Shown: positions 1 through 5,130 of the stretch, piece by piece | How positions within the stretch are numbered: position 1 is the stretch's first letter | Layout: each line of letters opens with the position of its first letter | NCBI GenBank assembly: GCA_010031985.1 | Contig: RGYP01000085.1 | Span: 1-7,556, forward strand | Direction of reading: 5' to 3' | Length of the DNA: 7,556 bases | Source: Gammaproteobacteria bacterium | Lineage (GTDB): Bacteria > Pseudomonadota > Gammaproteobacteria > Steroidobacterales > Steroidobacteraceae | Notes under the pieces: generated by a model | The model's input: the letters and a program-made list of their open reading frames with translations, nothing else | The model's database searches: none | Told to the model about the DNA's origin: nothing | Program-made: the position numbers and the translations under genes

Positions 1-105
1 TGCCGCCGCGGCGGCGGCACCGCTCAGCGAGGGTGGATGCTGCGCCGTCGCGCCACGACCTTCGCGCGAATATTCGAAAATGGATTTCTCGAGTACCTGG
101 TTCAT
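1..105 (-). CDS. gcvPB: Glycine dehydrogenase (decarboxylating) subunit 2, N-terminal fragment
   Basis: Only the first 35 codons are in the window; the gene continues past the left edge. The ATG at 105-103 has a GGAG ribosome binding site a few bases upstream, inside the 22-base gap after gcvPA. The visible protein contains FEYSREGRGATAQHPPS, which resembles the start of the second subunit of split P-proteins, and it follows gcvPA directly. By family knowledge this subunit carries the PLP-binding lysine and, with GcvPA, forms the P-protein that decarboxylates glycine and passes the aminomethyl group to lipoyl-GcvH. That lysine lies outside the window. The last visible residues are a run of six alanines after a glycine, coded by a GC-only triplet tract. 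The identity rests on a short segment plus operon position. Confidence 0.85.
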   Translation of the reverse strand, partial: MNQVLEKSIFEYSREGRGATAQHPPSLSGAAAAAA

Positions 106-127
106 GAGTTTCTCCGTGACGCGCCGC

Positions 128-1501
128 TCAAGCTGCCCGCGCAGCCTGCAGGGCGACACCGAGCGCATTGCCGAAGCGTTCGATGTCGTCGTCGGTTTTG
201 GTTTCGGTCGCACAGACGAGCAAGGCCGGTCCGAGCTCCGGGTAATCGGCGGCGAGATCGACACCACCCAGAATGCCCTGCGTTTCGAGACTGCGCAGCA
301 CGGCTGCGGCAGGGCGGTCGAGCAGCAACACGCTCTCGTGAAAGCGCGGGCCCACGAACGCCGCACGGACGCCGCGCACGCGACAGAGTGCGCTCTGCAG
401 TTGCTGCGTGCGCGCCATGCAGCTCTCGGCAACCTTGGCGAGTCCCGCGGGGCCGAGCAGGCTCATGTAGATCGTCGCCGCCGTCATCAAAAGTCCCTGG
501 TTGGTACAGATGTTGGACGTCGCCTTGCCGCGCCGGATGTGCTGTTCACGCGCCTGCAAAGTGAGCGTGTAACCCTGCTTGCCCTCGAGATCGACCGTGC
601 GTCCGACGATGCGGCCGGGCATCGAGCGCACGTACTCGAGTCGCGTGGTCATGAAGCCGAAGTAAGGACCGCCCGATGACAGCGGCACACCGAGCGGCTG
701 CCCCTCGCCCACACAGATGTCGGCGCCTTTCGCGCCCCATTCGCCCGGCGGCTTGAGCATGGCGAGCGAAGTCGGGTTGACCACCGCGATGACCAGCATG
801 CCCGCCGAATGCGCCCAGTCCGTGAGCGCATCGACGTCCTCGAACTGCCCAAAGAAATTGGGCTGCTGGATGACGAGCGCGGCCAGATCCTCGCCACGGA
901 AGGTTTCGAGCGCCGATGGATCGATGCAGCCCGTCTCGCGCGAATACGCCACGGTTTCGAAGCGCAGTCCCTGATTGCCCGCGGTGCTGACCGCGACGCG
1001 TCGATAATTGGGGTTGACCGTCGAGGGCACGAGGATACGTAGGCTCTTCGATTTGCGGTGCGCGCGCACCGCCATCAGCGCCGCCTCGGCGACCGCCGAA
1101 CCGCCGTCGTAGAGCGACGCGTTCGAGACTTCCATGCCGGTGAGACTGCTGATCATCGTTTGATATTCGTGGATCAACTGCAGCGTCCCTTGACTCGCCT
1201 CGGCTTGATACGGCGTGTAGGCGCTGTAGAACTCGCCGCGGGTCGTGATCGCCCACACCGCCGAGGGGATGTGATGCTCGTAGGCCCCCGCCCCCAAAAA
1301 AGACAGCGGTCTGCCATCCTGACGGGCGCGCTCGCTCATCAAACGGCCGATCGCCATCTCGGACAATCCCTCGGGAATGCCCTCGAGTCCCTGCACGCGC
1401 AGCGCGGCGGGAATTTCGTCGAACAGAGCGTCGATCGAGGGCGCGCCGATCGCCTCGAGCATTTCGCGAACGTCGTGCTCGGTGTGCGGAATGAAAGCCA
1501 T
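128..1501 (-). CDS. gcvPA: Glycine dehydrogenase (decarboxylating) subunit 1
   Basis: Encodes 457 residues, about the usual size for subunit 1 of a two-subunit P-protein. Family-typical stretches are SFLGAGAYEHHIPS (67-80), FYSAYTPYQAEASQG (91-105), EGQPLGVPLSSGGPYFGF (266-283) and REQHIRRGKATSNICTNQ (318-335). With GcvPB it catalyses PLP-dependent decarboxylation of glycine in the cytoplasm. This half has the PLP-enzyme fold but not the cofactor lysine, which belongs to GcvPB. The frame is open 16 codons further upstream, but I chose the ATG at 1501. It gives the expected N-terminus MAFIPHTEHD, has a GGAAGG binding site inside the end of gcvH, and lies one base after the gcvH stop (TGAGATG), which suggests coupled translation. 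The stop is TGA at 130-128. It shares the operon with gcvT, gcvH and gcvPB. Confidence 0.96.
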   Translation of the reverse strand: MAFIPHTEHDVREMLEAIGAPSIDALFDEIPAALRVQGLEGIPEGLSEMAIGRLMSERARQDGRPLSFLGAGAYEHHIPSAVWAITTRGEFYSAYTPYQAEASQGTLQLIHEYQTMISSLTGMEVSNASLYDGGSAVAEAALMAVRAHRKSKSLRILVPSTVNPNYRRVAVSTAGNQGLRFETVAYSRETGCIDPSALETFRGEDLAALVIQQPNFFGQFEDVDALTDWAHSAGMLVIAVVNPTSLAMLKPPGEWGAKGADICVGEGQPLGVPLSSGGPYFGFMTTRLEYVRSMPGRIVGRTVDLEGKQGYTLTLQAREQHIRRGKATSNICTNQGLLMTAATIYMSLLGPAGLAKVAESCMARTQQLQSALCRVRGVRAAFVGPRFHESVLLLDRPAAAVLRSLETQGILGGVDLAADYPELGPALLVCATETKTDDDIERFGNALGVALQAARAA

Positions 1502-1502
1502 C

Positions 1503-1898
1503 TCAGCCACCTTCCGCAGCGAGCTGCGCCGAGTACGCTGCGGGTCCAAGCAACGCGTCGAGCGCCGTCGACGCGGCAGGTTGCAGCCGCATCAGCCAAC
1601 CCCTGCCGTAACAGTCCTGATTGACGAGCTCGGGCGAGGCGCCAAGATCGGCGTTGCTCTCGAGTACGGTGCCCGCGATCGGCGAATACACGTCGGAGGC
1701 GGCCTTCACGGACTCGACCACGGCGCAGGCATCGCCGGCGGCCAACACCCGACCGGGTTCAGGCACCTCGACGAACACCAGATCACCTAGCGCATGCTGC
1801 GCATGATCGGTAATTCCGATCTCCACGCTGCCGTCGGGCAGTAGTCGCGCCCATTCGTGGGATTTGGCATAGCGGCGATCTGCGGGGACTTGGCTCAT
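1503..1898 (-). CDS. gcvH: Glycine cleavage system H protein (lipoyl carrier)
   Basis: Encodes 131 residues, normal for GcvH. This is the shuttle protein of the glycine cleavage system. Its lipoyl arm accepts the aminomethyl group from the P-protein, presents it to GcvT, and is reoxidised by lipoamide dehydrogenase. The start RRYAKSHEWARL (8-19), the HAQHALGDLVFVEVPEPG stretch (32-49) and the lipoylation motif VESVKAASDVYSP are clear; the modified residue should be Lys65. An ATG seven codons upstream (1919) is in frame. The ATG at 1898 is preferred because AAAGGAG sits six bases before it and the protein then begins like other GcvH proteins. It lies 60 bases after gcvT and one base before gcvPA. 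Confidence 0.97.
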   Translation of the reverse strand: MSQVPADRRYAKSHEWARLLPDGSVEIGITDHAQHALGDLVFVEVPEPGRVLAAGDACAVVESVKAASDVYSPIAGTVLESNADLGASPELVNQDCYGRGWLMRLQPAASTALDALLGPAAYSAQLAAEGG

Positions 1899-1904
1899 GG
1901 CAAA

Positions 1905-1911
1905 CTCCTTT
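1905..1911 (-). promoter_or_regulatory. Strong ribosome binding site of gcvH
   Basis: On the minus strand the sequence is AAAGGAG, six bases before the ATG at 1898. It lies downstream of the alternative ATG at 1919, so it fixes the shorter start. It sits in the most AT-rich stretch of the operon, in the 60-base gcvT-gcvH spacer, and is the best Shine-Dalgarno match in the operon. This may suit the high GcvH level the shuttle needs (inference). Confidence 0.8.
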
Positions 1912-1958
1912 GAAATCAAATTGAATTCTTTGGTTGAAAGAGGCTGTCCGGACGGCTC

Positions 1959-3059
1959 TCAGATGACGATCAGTACGCGCCCTCGGCGCACGAAGGGCGG
2001 CTTGACGACCCGCGCCGTCAGCAACTTGCCGCGGATGTCGACCTGCACCGATGCACCGGTCGCTTTCGGTACCCGGGCGAGCGCGATCGAGCGCTCGAGC
2101 GTCGGCGAGAAGGTGCCGCTCGTGACTTCGCCCTCGCCCACCCCCGGTACCACCACCTTCTGGTGTGAACGCAAGACGCCGCGATCCTCAAGTACCAGGC
2201 CGACCAGTTTCTGCGCGGCGCCACCCGCTGCCCGAACGCGCTCGAGCGCCTCTCGGCCAATGAAATCGCGATCTGCAGGCTCGAACGCCACGGTCCAGGC
2301 GAGACCCGATTCGAGCGGATGGCGACTCGCGTCCATGTCGTTGCCGTAGAGGTTCATGCCGGCCTCGAGTCGTAGCGTGTCGCGCGCGCCGAGACCGCAG
2401 GGCGCCGCGCCAGCCGCCAGCAGCGCGAGCCATGCGGCACTGATTTCTTCGAGGGGTAACATGATCTCGAAGCCGTCCTCGCCCGTGTAACCGGTACGGG
2501 CTACGAACCATTCGCCGCAGAACCGCCCCGAAAACGGCTGCAACGCGAGGGCGGCCTCGCGATCCACAGGCTCCAGCAGTTCGACGACTTTTGCGCGGGC
2601 TTCCGGGCCTTGCACCGCAAGCATCGCCAGATCGACGCGCTCGATGATTTCGAGGTGGGCGAGCTGTTCGCGAGCGCGCGCCCGAATCCACAGCAGATCG
2701 CCGTCGCGCGTGCCTGCATTGACGACGACGCGAAACCATTCTTCTTTGACGAGGTAGACGATCAGGTCGTCGATGACGCCGCCTTCGGCGTTCAGCATGC
2801 AGCTGTAAAGTGCCTTGCCGGGCGCCTGCAACTTGTCGACGTCGTTGGCGAGCAGCCGCCGCAAAAAGCCGCGGCTGTCGCGACCACGCACGTCGATGAC
2901 GCACATGTGGGAGACGTCGAAGAGGCCCGCGGCGCGGCGCACCCGATGGTGCTCCTCGATCTGCGAGCCGTAGTTGACCGGCATGTCCCAGCCACCGAAA
3001 TCGACCATGCGCGCGCCGAGCGCGACATGCTGCCCATGTAAAGGCGTCTTGCGTCCCAT
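1959..3059 (-). CDS. gcvT: Glycine cleavage system T protein (aminomethyltransferase)
   Basis: Encodes 366 residues, close to the 364 of E. coli GcvT. It transfers the one-carbon unit from aminomethyl-lipoyl-GcvH to tetrahydrofolate, giving methylene-tetrahydrofolate and ammonia. N-terminal landmarks are GARMVDFGGWDMPVNYGSQ (15-33) and GLFDVSHM (45-52). The GGVIDDLIVY motif follows, with the folate-site aspartates 97 and 98, and then GARDTLRLEAGMNLYGNDMD. The C-terminal beta-barrel part ends in VVKPPFVRRGRVLIVI. The ATG at 3059 aligns exactly with the E. coli start. A TTG eight codons upstream is in frame, but AGGAG directly abuts it, so it is an unlikely start. The ATG itself has only a GGGGG stretch five bases upstream. 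It is the first gene of the operon, behind the glycine riboswitch and terminator. Confidence 0.96.
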   Translation of the reverse strand: MGRKTPLHGQHVALGARMVDFGGWDMPVNYGSQIEEHHRVRRAAGLFDVSHMCVIDVRGRDSRGFLRRLLANDVDKLQAPGKALYSCMLNAEGGVIDDLIVYLVKEEWFRVVVNAGTRDGDLLWIRARAREQLAHLEIIERVDLAMLAVQGPEARAKVVELLEPVDREAALALQPFSGRFCGEWFVARTGYTGEDGFEIMLPLEEISAAWLALLAAGAAPCGLGARDTLRLEAGMNLYGNDMDASRHPLESGLAWTVAFEPADRDFIGREALERVRAAGGAAQKLVGLVLEDRGVLRSHQKVVVPGVGEGEVTSGTFSPTLERSIALARVPKATGASVQVDIRGKLLTARVVKPPFVRRGRVLIVI

Positions 3060-3104
3060 GCGGACCCCCGAAGAGTGCTGCAACTCCTGGTCACCGCCGG
3101 AACC

Positions 3105-3143
3105 AAAAAAATGGGCGGCAGGAATCAGTGACTCCTGCCGCCC
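3105..3143 (-). terminator. Intrinsic terminator of the gcv leader (riboswitch expression platform)
   Basis: On the minus strand an 11-bp perfect GC-rich stem, GGGCGGCAGGA with TCCTGCCGCCC (arms 3143-3133 and 3123-3113), encloses a nine-base loop. One A and then seven T (3111-3105) follow. The stem begins immediately after the 3' strand of the closing helix of aptamer 2. It lies 45 bases before the gcvT ATG, so it would cut the transcript before the operon unless glycine binding prevents it. On the plus strand no T-run follows the stem, so it acts in one direction only. Confidence 0.88.
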
Positions 3144-3380
3144 CTCTGTCCTTGGACCTGAGAGATCGGGCCAGTCTTGCGTCAGACGGGCCGCTCCCCT
3201 TCGGTGGACCGCCGACTGTCCGTTCGGACTGCGGGACGATCACTCTCCAGAGCTCGCCTGCGACCTGCCGTTCTTTTGCCTGAGCGTTTCCGGGCGGAAA
3301 CTTGCGCCTTCGGCGTCCGTCGACCCGGGCGAGACCCCTGCAAAAGGGCTCCAGCACGAGGTCGCGAATCTCTCAGGCAA
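3144..3380 (-). promoter_or_regulatory. Tandem glycine riboswitch upstream of gcvT
   Basis: Read on the minus strand, two glycine aptamers follow each other. Aptamer 1 (about 3365-3260) has the core ACGCCGAAGGCGCAAG (3316-3301) and CTCAGGCAAAAGAACGGCAG. Its closing helix pairs GCGACC (3365-3360) with GGTCGC (3265-3260), plus TGCTG with CGGCA. A GTTTCC-GCCC-GGAAAC hairpin lies inside. Aptamer 2 (3252-3144) has CTCTGGAGAG, the core CACCGAAGGGG (about 3206-3196), then CTCTCAGGTCCAAGGACAGAG. CTCTG (3252-3248) and CAGAG (3148-3144) form its closing helix. These are the known conserved glycine-riboswitch motifs, and the position before gcvT is the classic one. In known examples glycine switches the operon on; the terminator that follows fits control of transcription. 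The segment 3380-3366 is a leader with unusual complementarity to both aptamers. Confidence 0.95.
3368..3380 (-). other. Riboswitch 5' leader complementary to both aptamers
   Basis: The minus-strand segment TTGCCTGAGAGAT is a perfect reverse complement of conserved aptamer parts. TTGCCTGAG (3380-3372) matches CTCAGGCAA of aptamer 1 (3284-3276). CCTGAGAGAT (3377-3368) matches ATCTCTCAGG of aptamer 2 (3166-3157). It precedes aptamer 1 in the transcript, so it is made first and could hold either aptamer in a non-binding fold. The complementarity is seen directly; the switching role is inference. GCCT (3378-3375) could instead pair with AGGC (3259-3256) in the linker to give a leader-linker helix as in other tandem glycine riboswitches. 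Confidence 0.55.
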
Positions 3381-3389
3381 GGTCGGAAT

Positions 3390-3423
3390 GCGCGAACGAG
3401 GCGATAATAGCAGCAGTTCGCGC
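3390..3423. repeat. Inverted repeat GCGCGAAC-N18-GTTCGCGC (operator candidate)
   Basis: Two perfect 8-base inverted arms lie at 3390-3397 and 3416-3423, with centres 26 bases apart. They bracket the AT-rich -10 element of the gcv promoter in the gap between the divergent genes gcvT and ispG. The predicted gcv start of transcription falls at the edge of the left arm, so the arms could not form a hairpin in the gcv RNA. A DNA-binding dimer, or a hairpin in the opposite ispG leader, is possible. In GC-rich DNA such arms can also arise by chance. Confidence 0.4.
3404..3412 (-). promoter_or_regulatory. Extended -10 promoter of the gcv operon
   Basis: On the minus strand the sequence is TGCTATTAT, matching the extended -10 pattern TGnTATAAT with one change. 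No good -35 hexamer lies 16-18 bases upstream, which is usual for extended -10 promoters. Transcription would start near 3397, about 15-20 bases before the riboswitch leader. The same AT island reads GATAAT on the plus strand (3403-3408) and could serve ispG, but its -35 region is also poor. Confidence 0.45.
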
Positions 3424-3482
3424 CCGCCGGGGCGAAAAGGGGCGACTCGTGAGACATTGGATCGCAGGCCAGCAGGTACAGC

Positions 3483-3487
3483 AGGAG
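3483..3487 (+). promoter_or_regulatory. Ribosome binding site of ispG
   Basis: AGGAG stands eight bases before the ATG at 3496. It decides the start, because the frame stays open upstream as far as the gcvT region, where it only overlaps the riboswitch and the antisense of gcvT. Confidence 0.75.
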
Positions 3488-3495
3488 AGGCGTCA

Positions 3496-4719
3496 ATGAT
3501 CAGCCGCAGACAAAGCGTGGCCGCCGTGGTCGGCGGGGTCAAAGTGGGGGGCGGTGCACCGATCGTGGTGCAGTCGATGACCAACACCGACACCGCGGAT
3601 ATCGAGGGTACCGTGGCGCAGGTACGCTCCCTCGCGCGCGCGGGCTCGGAGATCGTCCGCGTCACCGTCAATTCCGAAGAGGCCGCTGCGGCGGTACCGC
3701 ATATCCGCGATCGACTCGCGCGTGAGGGCCTGCAGGTACCGCTCGTCGGCGACTTCCACTTCAACGGCCACAAACTTTTGAAAGCGCATCCGGGCTGCGC
3801 GGAGGCGCTGGCCAAATATCGCATCAACCCGGGCAACGTCGGCCGCGGCAGCAAGCGCGATCCGCAGTTCGCCGAAATGATCGAGACGGCATGTCGTTAC
3901 CGAAAACCCATCCGCATCGGCGTCAACTGGGGCAGTCTCGACTCGGATCTGCTGACGCGCATGATGGACGAGAACAACGCCTCGCCAACTCCACGCAGTG
4001 CCAACGAGGTCATGCGCGCCGCAGTGGTCGAATCTTGCCTGCAAAGCGCGCATCGCGCCGAAGAATTGGGCCAACCGCATGATGCGATCGTGCTGTCGGC
4101 CAAGGTGAGCGGCGTGCAGGATCTGATCGCCATCTACACCGATCTTGCGGCGCGCTGCGATTATCCATTGCACGTGGGTCTCACCGAGGCCGGCATGGGC
4201 AGCAAAGGCATCGTCGCCTCGACCGCTGGCATCGGCGTGCTGCTGCAACGCGGCATCGGCGACACCATCCGCGTTTCGCTCACGCCGGAGCCGAATGGCG
4301 ATCGCACTCAGGAAGTGATCGTCGCGCAGGAAATCCTGCAGACCATGGGCCTGCGTTCTTTCGTGCCGATGGTCATCGCCTGCCCGGGATGCGGACGTAC
4401 CACGAGCACCTATTTTCAGGAACTCGCGAAATCCATTCAGTCGCACATCCGCCATCGGATGCCCGAATGGCGCAAAGAATACTCGGGTGTCGAGATGATG
4501 AACGTGGCCGTGATGGGCTGCGTCGTCAACGGCCCCGGCGAAAGCAAACACGCCAATATCGGCATCAGTTTGCCGGGGACCGGTGAACGTCCGGTCGCAC
4601 CGGTGTACGAAGACGGCGAAAAGACCGTGACGCTCAAAGGCGAACGCATCGCCGAAGAATTCCAGCAACTCGTCGAAGCCTACGTAGCACGCCGTTACCC
4701 GCGGCGCACCGGCAACTGA
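3496..4719 (+). CDS. ispG: 4-hydroxy-3-methylbut-2-en-1-yl diphosphate synthase (IspG/GcpE)
   Basis: Encodes 407 residues. IspG is the iron-sulfur enzyme of the MEP pathway that reductively converts MEcPP to HMBPP, the step before IspH. The N-terminal barrel has VGGGAPIVVQSMTNTDTAD, LVGDFHFNG and YRINPGNVGRG; the middle has LTEAGMGSKGIVASTAGIG and IRVSLTPEPNGDRT. The 4Fe-4S cluster ligands are visible: Cys296 and Cys299 in CPGCGRT, Cys342 in MGCVVNGPGE, and Glu349 as the fourth ligand. It is longer than the 372-residue E. coli enzyme and resembles the longer form of many betaproteobacteria and Thermus. The start at 3496 has AGGAG eight bases upstream and gives the usual N-terminus. It diverges from the gcv operon and is followed by phhB after 30 bases. 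The last codon is at 4714-4716, with TGA at 4717-4719. Confidence 0.97.
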   Translation: MISRRQSVAAVVGGVKVGGGAPIVVQSMTNTDTADIEGTVAQVRSLARAGSEIVRVTVNSEEAAAAVPHIRDRLAREGLQVPLVGDFHFNGHKLLKAHPGCAEALAKYRINPGNVGRGSKRDPQFAEMIETACRYRKPIRIGVNWGSLDSDLLTRMMDENNASPTPRSANEVMRAAVVESCLQSAHRAEELGQPHDAIVLSAKVSGVQDLIAIYTDLAARCDYPLHVGLTEAGMGSKGIVASTAGIGVLLQRGIGDTIRVSLTPEPNGDRTQEVIVAQEILQTMGLRSFVPMVIACPGCGRTTSTYFQELAKSIQSHIRHRMPEWRKEYSGVEMMNVAVMGCVVNGPGESKHANIGISLPGTGERPVAPVYEDGEKTVTLKGERIAEEFQQLVEAYVARRYPRRTGN

Positions 4720-4749
4720 CCCCAGGGACAGACCCGCGGAGAAATCCAC

Positions 4750-5085
4750 ATGAGCACGACTCTCACCGAAAAAAAATGCCTACCCTGCGAGGGCGGCGTG
4801 CCGCCGTTGCCGGCTGCCGAGTGCGAGCGTCTGCTCAAGCAACTCGCGCCCGAGTGGCGACTGTCACCGGATGGTCGCGAACTGCAGCGCGAATGGTCGT
4901 TCAAAGATTTTCATCGCACGATGAGTTTCGTCAACGCGGTCGCGCACGTCGCCAACCTCGAGGATCACCACCCGGACCTGGCGATCGGCTACAACTACTG
5001 CCGCCTGCGCTACAGCACGCATGCCGTGGGCGGCCTCACCGAAAACGACTTCATCTGCGCGGCCAAGATCGACCGGCTGACCTGA
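4750..5085 (+). CDS. phhB: Pterin-4a-carbinolamine dehydratase
   Basis: Encodes 111 residues, normal for the family. The enzyme dehydrates 4a-hydroxytetrahydrobiopterin, or a bacterial pterin equivalent, so that the cofactor used by phenylalanine hydroxylase can be recycled. The active-site motif EDHHPD (71-76) and later His91 match the three catalytic histidines of the DCoH family, and the GLTENDF segment (95-101) follows. The N-terminal part has KKCLPCEGGVPPL, with a Cys10-x-x-Cys13 pair also common in homologues. GGAG lies eight bases before the ATG. Eight consecutive A stand at 4769-4776, within codons 7-9. No phenylalanine hydroxylase is in the window, so the partner is either elsewhere or absent; related proteins exist in bacteria without phhA and may have another pterin-related role. 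It is probably co-transcribed with ispG. Confidence 0.93.
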   Translation: MSTTLTEKKCLPCEGGVPPLPAAECERLLKQLAPEWRLSPDGRELQREWSFKDFHRTMSFVNAVAHVANLEDHHPDLAIGYNYCRLRYSTHAVGGLTENDFICAAKIDRLT

Positions 5086-5086
5086 G

Positions 5087-5107
5087 AGCGGCACTCGACT
5101 CGCCGCT
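5087..5107. terminator. Weak hairpin between the convergent phhB and ubiI ends
   Basis: AGCGGC (5087-5092) and GCCGCT (5102-5107) form a 6-bp stem with a nine-base loop, two bases after the phhB stop and 15 bases beyond the ubiI stop. No T-run follows on either strand, so it is a poor intrinsic terminator. The 37-base convergent gap holds nothing better. Confidence 0.25.
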
Positions 5108-5130
5108 AGGCGCACCCGGCCGCTAGGCGC
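5102..5130. repeat. Two 12-base direct repeats at the ubiI stop
   Basis: GCCGCTAGGCGC occurs at 5102-5113 and again at 5119-5130, a period of 17 bases. The right copy contains the ubiI stop codon (TAG on the minus strand, 5125-5123), so the left copy carries a second TAG 17 bases further on, in another frame. It looks like a small local duplication. Confidence 0.6.

Noticed and set aside
1..19. GC triplet tract CCGCCGCGGCGG as a regulatory palindrome
   Set aside because: It is the in-frame alanine tract of gcvPB; the palindrome follows from GCC and GCG codons.
1941..1961. Palindrome around GTCCGGAC between gcvT and gcvH as a terminator
   Set aside because: It has no loop and no T-run, and a terminator here would cut gcvH and gcvPA off from their operon.
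3276..3385. A glycine riboswitch on the plus strand upstream of ispG, suggested by CTCTCAGGCAAGG at 3370-3382
   Set aside because: Both CCGAAGG cores and the full set of conserved segments read on the minus strand; the plus-strand match is only one fragment and is better described as the complementary leader.
2974..3495. Upstream extension of the ispG frame
   Set aside because: It would cross the riboswitch and antisense gcvT, and the added residues resemble nothing in IspG; AGGAG and the usual N-terminus support 3496.
3493..4749. Long minus-strand open frame opposite ispG
   Set aside because: It is fully antisense to a clear IspG coding sequence and shows no recognisable motif; long antisense frames are expected in GC-rich DNA.
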